64,000 nucleotides of DNA from contig JAVSML010024260.1 of NCBI GenBank assembly GCA_038503035.1, forward strand, positions 124,001-188,000. The letters are read 5' to 3'. Of this stretch, positions 1-12,099 are shown in pieces. Made by a program: the position numbers and the translations under genes. The notes beneath the pieces were generated by a model. That model was not told where the DNA came from. It did not search any database and was given only the letters and a program-made list of their open reading frames with translations. This stretch comes from Crocodylus rhombifer. Its lineage: Eukaryota; Chordata; Crocodylia; Crocodylidae. Numbering within the stretch: the stretch's first letter is position 1; each line of letters opens with the position of its first letter.

Positions 1-774
1 CAGGTAGGATTCCTTCCCTGGAGGTGTCAGATGGCAAGCAGGGAGGTTGAAGGGTGTTTGAGCCCAAAAGCTTGCAGAAAAAGACATTTTTTTTGCAATT
101 TCCTAGTTGGCTTAATAAAAGGTATCATTTCTGAACCAAGGGGGATGACTTGGTGGGCGATCTACTGACACAAGTGAACATGTAACATTTCTGAACCAAG
201 TGTTCTAGATTTTTGCATTTCTTTTTGTCTCCGACCAACACGAGTACCAAATACCTCCCTGAATTCTCAACAATTACCTCTTCTAAATGTGAATAGTTGG
301 GGGCCACTTAAATTGATCATTAGCTCACAAAACAGCCTTGAGAATAGTATAAAGATATATCAAAATTATATTGGTATCCAATACTACAGTGCATACAGAT
401 AAGAGAATGACAACATTGAACTCAGCTTCACTTTAGCTATAAATAGATATTAAGTGTCACAGGAGTAAGTCTGCTTTAGAAGAATATCCACACATGCCAC
501 ATGCTGAACCACAAAGGAAACTTTGTTTTGGGGTGAATCCATGACACCCAGCACAGCTGATCTGCTTCACTGGGCAGCACAGATAGAACCTCTTGTTCTG
601 AGTTGGGCCATGGCAATACAATACACACACCTGGGGACTCCCCTGCTGGGGGGGATTTCTGGAGTCATGCCTCTGCAAGCAGGAAACCTAGGCAGGCACT
701 CCTAGGACTTCAGGGGCCTGATCCTTCAGGAAATTCCCAGGGCATTCAGGATGGTGCCCCTTAAGCCCTGGGAT
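1..774. other. Non-coding DNA before the first large repeat
   Basis: This is AT-rich sequence with only short chance open frames. A slightly GC-rich stretch at about 540-770 leads into the terminal-repeat element. Nothing functional is recognised. Confidence 0.5.
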
Positions 775-1445
775 TAGGGACAGACATTCAAAAAGCTGGA
801 GCCTGAATTGATTCATTCTTTGCAGGTTACTCTAACCTGCCTAGATTGAATCAATTTGCAAGTGAATAGGCATTCACTTTTAATTCAGGAAAACCAGGCA
901 CATCCCTACTGTGGCTCTCAGGCCAGAAGCCAGGGGGTGCTAGAGTGCTCCCCCTGCTGCAGGGAAGATGTGCTGGAAGTGCATGGCCAGCCCCAGCAGT
1001 AGCCTCAAGTGAACTGGCAGGGAGGGGGGTTAATTCCCCCACTCCCTGTCCCATTGTCATGGACCCAAGCCAGGGTCTGCCTGGCGCTCCCCCCTCACTG
1101 CTGCAGTGGCTGGGCTGGAAGCATGGCCAGACACCTGTTGGCATGGCCCCCTGAGGCAGAGGGGGAAGGGAGGGAGTTTATTTCCCACTCTGCCCCTGGT
1201 GGACCACAGACAGGGTCTGCCAGCCCTGACTGCCACCTCCACTGATCCCTGCCTGCACAAAGCAAGCAGCAGAGTACCAGACACCAGAGGGAGGGGAGAG
1301 ATAACCCTCCTCCCTGCCCCCTTGCCTATGCCAAATGGCCTCTGGCCATGCTTCTGCCACTGACATGGCTAGGAGGGAGCAACCCTGATGGGGCAGCACC
1401 CCCTCTCATGCTTTCCTGGGAGCTGAAGCCTCTTCCTGGAGTGGG

Positions 1446-1490
1446 GCTGTGCTGTGCTGTGCTGTGCTGTGCTGTGCTGTGCTGTGCTGT
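1446..1490. repeat. Microsatellite (GCTGT)9
   Basis: Nine exact tandem copies of GCTGT lie inside the GC-rich element. The surrounding GGGGCT and ACTGCT look like decayed units. Uninterrupted copies suggest a length-polymorphic locus. Confidence 0.95.
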
Positions 1491-1881
1491 ACTGCTGGCG
1501 GGGTGGGGCAGAGCAGGTCAGGCAGAGCTGCCACAGACTGTACAGGGCAAGTGGCGGCATCAGGGCTCAGAGGGGTGGCCATAGCCCCCCAAACTCCACC
1601 TAGCACTACTGCCACTCACCTCATGCAGTCTGTGGCAGCTCTAACTGCCCTACAGCATAGCCCCCTGCCAGGAAGAGGCTTGCACTGCTTGGAAAACCAT
1701 GATGGGCTGCTGCCCCCATCACAGTCCCTGCCCCCACGCCATTCCAGAGGCTGGCTGGCATGGCCCCCTTAGGCAGGGTAGGGAGGGGGATTATTTCCCC
1801 CTTCCCCCTGGCATCTGGCAGAGGGGCAGGGAAGGGGCTTATTCTGCTGCTTGCCCCACACAAGGAGCAATTGGCAGTGGC

Positions 1882-1966
1882 GGTTGGGGCAGGCAGACCC
1901 TGGCTGTGGTCCCCCAAGGGCAGAGGGGGCAGAGGGGACCACAGCCAGGGTCTGCCTGCCCCAACC
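1882..1966. repeat. Perfect 33-bp inverted repeat with a 19-bp loop
   Basis: Bases 1882-1914 and 1934-1966 are exact reverse complements, checked base by base. The arm contains GGCAGACCCTGGCTGTGG. The same arm sequence recurs in degraded form nearby, for example GACAGGGTCTGCCAG near 1210, so the hairpin probably arose from inverted copies of the element's internal repeat. Confidence 0.92.
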
Positions 1967-2582
1967 CCCACCTCAAGGGGCCATGCCAGCCAGCATCTGG
2001 CTGCGCCCCCACCCATCACCGCAATGGTGAGGGGGGAGACCCTGGCCGGGTCCATGCTGGTGGGACAGGGGGGAGGAAATTAAACTGCTTCCCAGGCCAG
2101 TTCACTTGAGGCTACCACCGGAGCTGGCCACACCCCCACTGCTGTAGCAGTGAGTGGAGAAATGCTTGGCAGGGGTTGCTGCACCCCTACTTGTCAGACC
2201 CCGCTGGGGTCCATGCTGGTGGGATGGGGGAGGGAGGGGATAATAAACCTCTTCCCTTCCCCCTTCATGTTAGTGGGGGCTGGCATCTGGCCACACCCCT
2301 GCTCCTGCTCTCCTGTGCTCCGGCTAGTGAACAGAGGGGCAGGGCCAACTCTGCTCTGATGAAGCAGAGAGCATAGCCCCACCCAGGGCTGCAGACCATG
2401 CTGGGATGCTGGGGACTCTAGTTTAAGTTAAACCAGGAAGGGATCTGAGAGGGAAGATGCATAAACTGATTTGAGTTCAGTCAGTTAAGTCTGATACTAC
2501 ATTCAACCAGGTCTATCTCAAACTGGTTTTGGCCTTTTTGAAACTGGTTGATGTGCACTGCACTTATGTTCCTTAATAGGTT

Positions 2583-2614
2583 TAAACCAGTTTCCGATCA
2601 CTTAAACTGGTTTA
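2583..2614. repeat. Subterminal hairpin of AAACTGGTTTA motifs
   Basis: TAAACCAGTTT (2583-2593) is the exact reverse complement of AAACTGGTTTA (2604-2614). Further copies of AAACTGGTT lie at about 2521 and 2560. Clustered short subterminal repeats are typical transposase-binding sites in hAT elements, so this is read as part of the 775-2633 element. Confidence 0.75.
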
Positions 2615-2633
2615 TGTATAACTTCTGTCCCTA

Positions 2634-3199
2634 GCCCAGGAGACCTGAAGCCCCAGATAGCCTCTGGGCTCCCCATGCTTACCAGTCATAAAGCAAACAA
2701 ATGGCTGCTGCATACAAGTGGTACAGGTTTTTACCACCTATTGTCATGGCCACAATTCTGGGCATTTGTGGCATAACAAAGGGTATGGGCATCTGTATAC
2801 TTGGGTTTCTGCCTCTATAAAAAAGTTTATGGCTGCCCAAAGGTGATGGCTGTTTCCAGCCTTAGAGACTGTGCTCAGACACCAGAATGAGGAACAACAT
2901 TATAAATTACTCCAGAAAGAGATCTAGATGAATGCATGAGCCAAATAATGCAATATATGCAATGCAATAGAAGGGTAGAGTTTAAGACACGTGTTTTCCT
3001 CAGACAGATGCAGGGAAGCAGATTTAAAAATAAAAATGACCTAGAGACAGCCCTTCTCCAAGAATTCATCTTATGCCAGCATGATATGTACTGCTGTTTT
3101 AAAGCATATAGACCAGTGTAGGTATAAGATGGCAAGTTATGCTTTCATGTAATAAGATATTTTGAGGTGTGCCATTAATGAAACCTTTATGTCTGTGTC
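2634..3199. other. Non-coding spacer
   Basis: Ordinary AT-rich DNA between two repeats. No gene, RNA or repeat is recognised. Confidence 0.4.
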
Positions 3200-4445
3200 C
3201 CAGGGAAAGTACAAGAAATGGACCCCGAAGGGCCAAGGAGGGACCCTGGGGAATAACACACTCCAGGAAAAACATAACAAAAGAAAAAACAAACAAAAAT
3301 GCCCTACCTGCTGCAGGAACCGTGAGGGGACCTGCACGGCTCGTTAGCCGTGGGTTTTTTTAAAGTGCAAACAGCTGGAAAGAGGGGGAAGGAGAGCCAG
3401 CACAGAGAGATAAGAAGGCAGAGGGGGAGGAGAGGCTGAGAAGGAGCACGGAGGAATTGTCCCCAGGACCCATCATAGAGGGGGGAGTGTGTAAGAACGC
3501 TTCTCACAGGGCAGGAGATTGCCCTGGGAAGCTTTAAGATAAAGACGCCGTTGCCGGACCAAGGAAGAATGAGGTGGCCAGGCTGCATATTACCCTAAAG
3601 CCATGGGAAGAGACTACAGAAGGATCTCTACAGGCAGAGCCCGGCTCCTGAGATCCGTCCAGGTGAGATGTGAACGGCCAGATACCAACTGAGACTGCTA
3701 AGTACTGGATTGATGACCCGAGAGAGAGTCCATCCGAGGAAGGTCATTACACCAAGTTGGAGAGGACGTTGAGGGTCGGTCTAATATATTTCACACTAGG
3801 GGAGAAGAAATAGGGGAAGAAGGTGGCACTGCAGGAGTAGTCGGTGGTGGGACTGCACAATTTTGGGGCATGCAATAACTAAGCTGCCCAAGAGTAGTAA
3901 TTAGACGATCTCGGGAGTTGTAGGCAGTTTTGTTATTAGCTTCCTTTTTTTTTTGTCTCTGTCGCTTGTTTCGCTTTTGTAAAAATAAGGTAGAGGACAG
4001 CACAAAGCCTGGGACACTCCAGGTGGTTAGGAAGGTCCTGTGGGGCATAGGACAGAGACGGGCAAGTAAGTCCATACCCTATAGCTTAGGCTCGAGTGAG
4101 ACCCAAGATAGGATCTCATAGAGGGAGGGCAGGCTGCAAAAGAAACATCAGCTCTCCGTCGTGGCTGGGTTTAGGGCGAGGTATAGGGGAGGTTGGAGCC
4201 TCACGAAGATCATGGCCCTGAGGCCTGGGATAGTCAAACCCCGGTGGTCGGACCCCACCACTGACAGGGTCATCAAAGTTGTGGCAGGCGGGATTGGGGA
4301 TAAGACTGCCCAGGGTGAGACATCGACGCCCTGAGACCATAGGGACAGAGCGAAGAACCACCATCCATATCCAGAGCCAAGCGGCGAGGGACCGGATGAT
4401 CGAGGCCCAGTGGGTGCAGTCTGCAGTCAGAATAGCAGCTGAATG
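3200..4445 (+). mobile_element. CpG-retaining retroelement-like segment, unclassified
   Basis: This segment keeps many CpG dinucleotides (around 3330-3360, 3550, 3640-3780, 4140-4420), whereas the surrounding DNA has very few. That suggests a relatively recent insertion. A purine-rich stretch (3365-3487) ends in AGAGGGGGGAG directly before TGTGTAAGAACG, the order of a polypurine tract followed by an LTR. Downstream, a plus-strand frame from about 3930 to 4333 is interrupted by a single stop (about 4119), and another short frame covers about 4328-4445. I do not recognise either protein. An endogenous-retrovirus LTR plus leader or gag start is possible, as is another retroelement 5' region. The exact boundaries are not visible. 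Confidence 0.4.
3477..3793 (+). repeat. Possible polypurine tract plus short LTR
   Basis: AGAGGGGGGAG (3477-3487) is followed at 3488 by TGTGTAAG, and a stretch about 306 bp long closes with TTTCACA near 3793, giving TG...CA ends. No second LTR copy and no target-site duplication were found, so this is only a structural suggestion. Confidence 0.25.
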
Positions 4446-4486
4446 AAAGGTGATCAAACAAACAAGTTATACAAAATTAGAGTAAT

Positions 4487-4530
4487 TTCATAGAGCAATA
4501 AGGCTGGAAGGGACGAATTTAGTCCTGAAG
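4487..4530 (-). mobile_element. Possible CR1 3' tail fragment
   Basis: TTTCATAGAGCAATAAGG followed by CTGGAAGGGAC resembles the reverse complement of the CR1 3' end (GTCCCTTCCAGCC...TCTATGAA). Only about 40 bp can be matched by eye. Confidence 0.35.
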
Positions 4531-7500
4531 TGACATTATGGCTGACGTAGTTCCAAAGAGCAACAGAGATGTTTTCATAAAGTGCTGGTTGAATAGAAAG
4601 AAGGTAGGAGGAAAGAGTATTTCTTTGATCTGGGTGGAGATCAACCACTTCAGCCACCTGTTTCCATTCTCTGGGCTCTCCTAGGTCAGTGATTTACACA
4701 GAGAAAAGGAGCAAGCAGTGAGCAGAACAATTCAAGCCCATATCATTGCCTATCAGCCCCCACCAGCTCCATATTCTCTTGTAACGGTAAGAGAGATGGA
4801 GATTATATTACTTTTCCAAGGTTACTTTTACATCCTCCCTCTATACTAAAAAAGCATCCCTTTAACATAAAATGTCATCACTTGAGAAAGGACAAAGGGA
4901 ACAAGGTCTCAGAAATTATGTAGCGGGGCCTACAAACTCTGAACCTACTGAAGAAAGCCATGAATGCAAAGAGGACTTCATGGAATTTCTTGGCTTCTGT
5001 GTAAATTGCTTCCTAGAGATATAATTGTAAAACTATATCCTCGCCTTTTCCTCTCTGCAGCTAATGGGGCAAGAAAGTAAGGAAACAGGCTGTTTCAAGC
5101 AGAGGTAGTTTCTGTGTCTACTGTGTGAGACTCTTCAAGAGAAATGCCAGGCTCAGCATTAATTTTACATGCCATGTCTTTGCCCTTCAAGTGTAGGGGC
5201 TGCTTCATACCAGTATACATTTCCTTTCTACAACAAGAAAGAAGTAAAACAATTATGGTGCAGCTATACATTAGAAAGCCATTGAAGGTCTCTGGAAACA
5301 CTGTAGTGAATTACTGCATTTTCTTTTCATCTCCAGAGACCATTGCCCCGTTTCTTTTAGTGCAAATTCAGGCACTCAGCTGCTACAATGATGAGAATCA
5401 AATTAACATCTAAAAGGTAGCATAAGCAGCTATTCCAATTGAATCTACTGATGATGCATTTGTTTATACCACATGGCTAAATTTGAGTCCACATGTTCTA
5501 GTTTTGGCTGATGTCCAGAATAAAAGTGGTTTTCACACAAATCTTTAGTAGACACTTGGCCATAATGTTACGAAGTGATAAGACTAGTTTCTGCTCAGGA
5601 AATGTCTAGCATACACTGTAAGGGTATTGCAAGTTATCAAAGAAAACCATATTGTCCTTATTACTGTTCTTTGCCAAAATAAATTCTGTTGCTTACGGTG
5701 GAGGATTCTACATGCTGTTCAGAGAAGAGGCTTGTATGTAGCAATTACGACAATGCTTACAATAAATAGTCAGGTCCGAAAGTTTTGAAGGATACAAGTG
5801 TGCCTGGCAGCACTGCCTTTAGTTAAGGATGCCCAGCACTTCTTCTCAGCCTGTTTTCAGGTGATTATAACTTTGCCATAGTTTAAGCATCTATGCTGAA
5901 TTTTTCCATGTCAAGTTACCGTTTCTAATTGAATTTTTTGGTGAAATTTCAGCTTAAAACAACTAGCAACTAAAACTGATTAGAGTTCTGCTTGACTATA
6001 TAAAGCACTATAAAAATCTGACCATAGTTGTTTATACTTAAGTAGATACTTTTGACAAATCTGGCCTTAAGTACATCCAAGCCTTGGTTCTCCATGGGCC
6101 AGATAGTAATATCACCTGATCTCACAGCAGTGTCCTGATGATATCTTCATTAACCTTTTTGAGCACTTGGAAAGTAGGGTGAGAAACCATGAATAAATTT
6201 ATGAGGACAATAATTATTAATTTTCCATTCAGCACAGAGTCTGGATGGCCTTAGTTTGAAAGGCCTGGAGCTACACTGTCTATGTGAAGCATAAAACAAA
6301 ATATTGATCTTTTGACCTATCTACTGACTGAGTTAAAAAAATTGCGAGGAAAAAATAGTGTGGGACCATAACAAAGTATGTGCAGCATAAGGTATATGGA
6401 GAAGAGAATCAAATTAAGGCTGCCAAGGTAACCTTAATTCTCACTTTTCATAGCATCTGAGTGCTTGGACCTTGCATGCTTAACACTATTTGAATGTAAT
6501 TTCCTTAGATGCAATATATACATTTAAAAATACCAAAAAGTAATGTACCCTGATCTCCCAGCTGATCTCCCAGCTTTGGTCAGGAAACAAAAAGTGCTGG
6601 AGATTTCAAAAGACTTTCTTTATAAAATATTTCAAGACCTATTTCTCAGGGGAAAATGGTTTAATGTCTAAACATTTTGATGGTCTCTATAAATCATTTT
6701 CTTAGCAAAGTAATAATGTTCCATTTTGTGTAATTCCATCAACACAGCTTACCAGACAGACCAGGATTCATTTCTCTGCAAAACTGCTGGAAGAAGGAAG
6801 AAAGGCAAGTTCAAAACAAGGAATAAGGAAAGGAACAAGGACAAGAATGGTTTATTGGGATCTCTTTCTGTTTTGTTGTAGGGCATAATCCATTAGATCT
6901 GACTTACTGGTAGTTTATTCAACCACCTGCTTAGGAACCCCAGAAGTGTGGGAAAGGGACTTTCTCAATATGGAGCCCATTTTAGATGAGCCATATTTAG
7001 GAAGCAAATCTATCTAGAATAAAGGTTTGACTTCTGAAGTGACCTTTAGAAATAATTTATATGACTATAATTATGACTATTTATATGACTTTATAATGTG
7101 ATATTCTTTGAAGCCTATGAACCAATCTTATAAAAAGAAATTAAAAGAGGGATATTAAGAGAAGCAGCAAGGCTCCTTACTAACCCTGCAGCTGCTATGT
7201 ATCCACTTTAAAATGCTGGTGCTGGTTGTAGGGACAAGAAGGATGAAATCTATTTTTTTCCTGAAGGTTGTTCCAAACTGTAACTGTTTTGATGAATGAC
7301 TGTCTCTGTGAAATTATTTCCATGGTGTGTTAAATAGTTTAAAATCTGAGACAGACCCACAACAGTCTCATGTAAAATGGACCATCTTATCACAGACATA
7401 AAGAGTACAACAAAAAGCACAATCCTGCAAACCCAGGCTGACTTTTGTAAAACTTACTGAAGGGATTTTGAAACTCAATTAAAATTAATTGGGACTAGAC

Positions 7501-7865
7501 CCTGTGTATGTTACATGGCTTTGAGAAGTCTACCCATCATGATTCCTTTGCATTCTTGGCCTAATTTAATTTCATTTGGTTTGTTTTATATGAGTAAGCT
7601 CTTTGAGTCTGCAGGAGCAGGTATAGTTAAATCCCTGGTGCTGAAGTGTTGAAGGTAACACACAAGCAAATCATTAAAACATAAGAAGGTTAAAGCCTTG
7701 GTGCCAATGAAGTTAAAGGGCGATCTCTCTAACTTTGGTGTTAAAAAGATGTGGGTACAATGGGGAACTCTGATAGTGTAAGCTTACGGTGTTTTTAACT
7801 ACAGTTCTTAACTGTTGAGAAAAGTCTACAAGCTGTTCTGTGTTTACACAAGTCTATTGTTCTGC
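4531..7865. other. Intronic or intergenic unique-looking DNA
   Basis: AT-rich sequence with no long open frame, no recognised repeat and no CpG cluster. Nothing functional is seen. Confidence 0.45.
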
Positions 7866-8105
7866 TGCATGGAGGAGCACAGTGGTGAAGCGGTTAAGGC
7901 ATCTCTACAATTTCAAAGAAATGAATTCAAGTATTGCTTTGGATTTGTGCCAAAGGCCACCCTCAGTTAACCCAGCTGTAAATGAGTACCAAGTTGTTAG
8001 GTACCTGGAGAATCAAAGGTAGACACACACAATGCTAGACACATCACTCCCCTGTGTGCCATTGGCTATAGAAACTGATGTGCCTTAACCAAATGCTTGG
8101 GGAGA
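7866..8105 (+). mobile_element. tRNA-derived SINE (copy 1)
   Basis: A tRNA-like head contains TGGTGAAGCGG (7883-7893), which fits the RNA polymerase III A-box pattern. The B-box (near GAATTCAAGT, 7922-7931) is degenerate. The body includes GTTAGGTACCTGGAGAATC and, at 8062-8090, TTGGCTATAGAAACTGATGT with GCCTTAACC. The same order (tRNA head, GGTACCTG...GAATCAAAGG, TTGGCTA.AGAAA..ATGTGCC) recurs in reverse at 55228-55440, so this is a dispersed SINE family and not a tRNA gene. Confidence 0.72.
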
Positions 8106-11100
8106 CCTTTGACCTTGTAATGCATGGTAGTGCTCATATTATGGGTGCTTTTGTCACTGACTATTAACAGACAAAATACCACTCGGAAGAACAATGCTTA
8201 TTTTCTGTCCATTCCTTTTACTTGTGAATATAGTGGAACTGAGTATTCCTACTAAAGCAACAACTTAAGGACATGGGGAGAGAGGCATGGAGAAAGAACA
8301 CGCTATCTAACAGTTCTTTCCTTCTGCTGCTGCTGTTGATTGATGGACAATGGGAATGACTACAAAGGGACTCTTTTAGATATACCATATACACATTTCC
8401 ATGCACTCTATGGAGCTCTCTGCTTTCATTAACCTATCCTGAAAATGCAAAAGTGCATTTGCAATGAATAAATTTTGTGCTTCAGTGAATGAAAAATAAA
8501 TTCCTAGCACATACACAATCACTTCATTGGCAATAACAGCCCCTGCTTTAATGTTCCATGTGGTACCTGAGGTAGGAGGAAAGGGGGGTGGAATTACAGG
8601 AAGTATCCTACACCAGTCTCTTCTTGTCTAGTTCTCAAACAGAAGCAGAGAGTAAAGCAGTGCAGAAGGAAGCCAGAGTGGTGAATATAATTGTGGTTCT
8701 CAATGAGAAGTCAGTATAGAGTCAAAATGTCCTGCTCTTTGGTCCTCACAGGTGGAAGGTATCTTATCAAATTCAGCAATGCCTGTAGCACTTTTTAGTC
8801 TTATTCGTGGCACTCTAGTCAGTTATATCATGTCATATTCCTGCTGTTTTTCCTGAAAAACCTCCCAGTTGATTTTTGTAGTTCAGTCTGCTGCCTCTCT
8901 CTCTAACATCAATAGATATTCCATGCATACTTCTTCCCCTTCTCCTGTGTCCAAGACTCTTTGGTTCTTCTTTTCACTGTCACAGATTCTTGTTTGGCCC
9001 TTCTGATCCCAAATATTAATGTTTACTTCAAAGCCATCTGCCGTTCAATGGAAAACATACTCCTAAATCCATAACAGGCCCTCATCAAAGAGCTGGAATT
9101 CAGATACAGAAAGCACCCACAGCAGATGGCATGTGTGCCCTACATGCAAAAAAGATGTTGCTAGAACCTAGTGTTGAAAAAAGTAACAGCGTGAGGCCAG
9201 GAAGACTCTGACTGGCTGGTAGCCAGTTTGCTTTGGTGTAAAGTTTGCAATATGTGCAGAAAGAATTCAGCTGAGACAAGCTTCTACTCCATGGCTGGAC
9301 AAAAACGCATCCGGGAAAGCTGCTTCTGCCTCTAGGCCAAAAGGATCCTGCTTGGAGTCTCCTTTGCGGCATCCCTGGAATGTGCATACAGCTAATCCCA
9401 AATCATTTGAGAGATGCTGTTAAGTGATTAAGTCTGCATGGGTGGCTCTGCTCTTTTCTTTCTGAGAGAAACCAGATTGTAGGGAAGGCAAATTGCTCAT
9501 CAGTCATTCAGACTTTCTCCTCTGTATTTCCACCAGGATCTCTTTTGTCATGTCTTTTCTGCAGCATGTACAAGATCGTTCAGGAAACAGGCAGGAGAGG
9601 CTATAGTGCAATCCATATGGGAGTGACACCTAGCACTACATCATTTTTTGGCCCAGGTTGTTCAGTTGGTGAGCTTTCTTGATGGCTGGTTATTGGAGCA
9701 TGCTGAGAGCTAGCTGTGCTTGAGGCTTTTAACCCAGTTAAGGCAGAGGTGGATGTGGTTCAGGAAGACAGCTAGAGAATATGAGAGAGGTTTGTATCTT
9801 AAGAGACCCACAGAAGTCAGATACCTAGATGAGGTGTATATTTTTAATATACTTATCTTGGTACTGTGTTTACCTTATAATTATCAAACTACATCCAAAT
9901 CTAAATCATTGATCTGAAATGCTACTTAGGAATTATTAATGCAATAATTAGGGATACATTATTTATGGAATCCACAAAGAATTGGGAAACTTTAATTTTA
10001 TAATGAGCTGTGGTGATTCAGGGCACTACTATGTCCCAGTGAGCATCAGCTTCTGCTCCCCTTGTGCAGATGAGGTAGGGGTAGGGAGCTATATTAGTGG
10101 CCCTGTGGCAGGTAGAAAAAGAAAGAAAATGGAGCTCCCCATCTGCAGGTCCCAAGATTTTGCTCTTAGACAGTTTTCTTGTTGCTCTGCAATCATATCA
10201 AAGTATTTTACTGTCTTGTTACAAACACTCACCCTTGAGGAAGGGACATTACTGATGATGATGCTCTTATCAGTTTCCATACTTACGTGAATGTTTTAAT
10301 TTATTTCTACTGTTACAGGACTGCTCTAGGGAATGAAGCTCAGCATATCCACTTCACCTGCACCATGCCCAAAAACAGAGGTAGCAGGTGCCTTAGGGTC
10401 CCACAAGGGACTATGCTCAAGAAAGAGAGCTTACCCACATCTACTCAACAGGGGGCTAAAGCAACTACATTGTCTCAAGCTCACAGTGTAGCATGCACAG
10501 AGCAGGTATGCTGCACTTCATGTGCTCCTAGTGCAGTACTCTGATTACAGATGTGCCCTCGGTGACTTTTTTGCAGATTACCCTATGAAACACAAAAAAA
10601 CAGCTCAGGGCAACTTCAACTTCAGTATTTTGGGCACCTGAAAAGAGTTATCTCAGTCTTCCTGAATCCATGGGCCCCGTATTAGGGGAAAAATATACAA
10701 GTCTCCATCCCCTTTAACATTTTCAGGAACTACCTAAGCTCCATTTTATAGATGGCTGAGCTGTTGCAGAATATGTCAAATAAGGAGGAAAATATCTTCC
10801 AGGTTCTTTAGTAGATTCATGAAATATGTTCATGAATAGATTCATGAAATACGTTTTAAATGACAATGTGATTGACAATAGTAGAACATCTCTCCTAGTC
10901 TGATGGGGAAAGATGAACATTTATACCAAAAAGAAACTTTATAAAACAGTTGGCTACAGTTATTCCTTGCATGTTACTGCCATGTAGCCAGCAGTTGCAT
11001 GTGTACAATGGACCATTGGAGTCAGAGCCCCCTTTCCTAACTACTAGACTTTTCTTCCTTTCCTGGTTTCCTTGATTTATGGGGTCTATTTTTATTTCTT

Positions 11101-12099
11101 ATTTATGCTGTCTGAATAGTGTATTTAGCAGAGTGTCACAGCCAGGCTGTTTAACCAGTTCAGTCATTTGAGATTATATAACCCTGTTGCCATAGAGATG
11201 GCTATGTGCTTTTTTATCGTGCACTGCATAGGCGTAAGGTGTAAACACTCGGAACTTGCATACCAGCCATAACTTATCTGGAACGTGAAAGATCTAGCTC
11301 ATATTCTTAACTTACATGCCACTTACAAATTACTTATAACAAGTTCTTCAAGGCTAGAGAAGTAAAAGAGAAGTTGGTTTGTGTCAAAGATTAACTGTAT
11401 TTTTTGTTACAGGGAGACTACAGACATGTAGGATTTAGTTTGCGAGGAGGAATAAACCTGATTTGAGAGAATGAAGCTGATTTGGAGAAGTTCAGTGCTA
11501 CAACGTGCAAATCAGTTGGTAGCCAACTCTTTGATTACACAACCAGCTTTCCAAATTGATCTGTGGTGCCAGGAAGCACATTCCTGCTTCTGCAGCAGAG
11601 CTTGTTCTGCATTGATCACTCAGGATAGTGGTTTAAGAAATCCAGTATACCCACAGACCAGTACTTGTGGGTTCCCCTAAAAGCATTTAGTTCTTATCAG
11701 TTTCTGAGTAGTGGTATTCATGGATAATACAGTTCTTGAGCCTATTAGTGCCATCCTCCAGCAAGAGAGTGTTCTTCTGAAAATGTGTGGGGGGGGGGAG
11801 AGGGAGAGGAGGGGAGGAGGTGTTCCACTACAGGATTTCCTTGGGCTACAAAGCCCCATCAACTGCATTTAACACTTCCAATAACTAATGCAAACTGCAG
11901 TGTAAAAGGAATAACTAGAGATTGATATTGGACCACTGAAATCAACTGTGGTCTTCTCATTGATATAAGAGGAAACACGCTAAGTTCTTGGCTTCCTAAA
12001 GAGAGGAAATCATACCACCGTATTTTCTGCTTCTAAAATTAGTGTGGGAGTCTCATATTTGATGGTGACTGATCCACCATCACTCCCCTTCATTTTCAA
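8106..12099. other. Unique-looking non-coding DNA
   Basis: Low-CpG, moderately AT-rich sequence with only short, unconvincing open frames (at most about 100 codons, no recognisable domain). A purine tract lies at 11789-11820. No gene is supported. Confidence 0.45.
11789..11820. repeat. G-run and purine-rich low-complexity tract
   Basis: Ten consecutive G residues (11789-11798) are followed by an AGGG/AGGAGG purine run. Confidence 0.85.

Larger units (their letters stand above)
775..2633. mobile_element. GC-rich non-autonomous DNA transposon with TAGGGACAGA terminal inverted repeats
   Basis: The left end TAGGGACAGA (775-784) is matched exactly in reverse complement at 2624-2633. Both ends carry AT-richer subterminal sequence. 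The left end has 'gaattgattcattctttgca'-type sequence and the right end has repeated AAACTGGTTT motifs in alternating orientation. The interior (about 900-2400) is GC-rich, with recurring blocks of the type 'gcatggccccct ... gggaggg ... tttccc'. Related left ends occur at 27796 and 48288. Multiple short open frames on both strands reflect low stop density in GC-rich DNA, and no transposase motif is visible. The subterminal repeats suggest hAT, but no clean 8-bp target-site duplication was found, so the superfamily is uncertain. Confidence 0.68.

Noticed and set aside
1621..2109. Overlapping 136-144 codon frames on both strands
   Set aside because: Contained in the GC-rich terminal-repeat element. 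Mutually overlapping frames with no motif indicate composition, not coding.
7866..7960. tRNA gene
   Set aside because: Only the A-box-like part is good, the B-box is degenerate, no cloverleaf is evident, and the sequence recurs at 55.2-55.4 kb with a non-tRNA tail.
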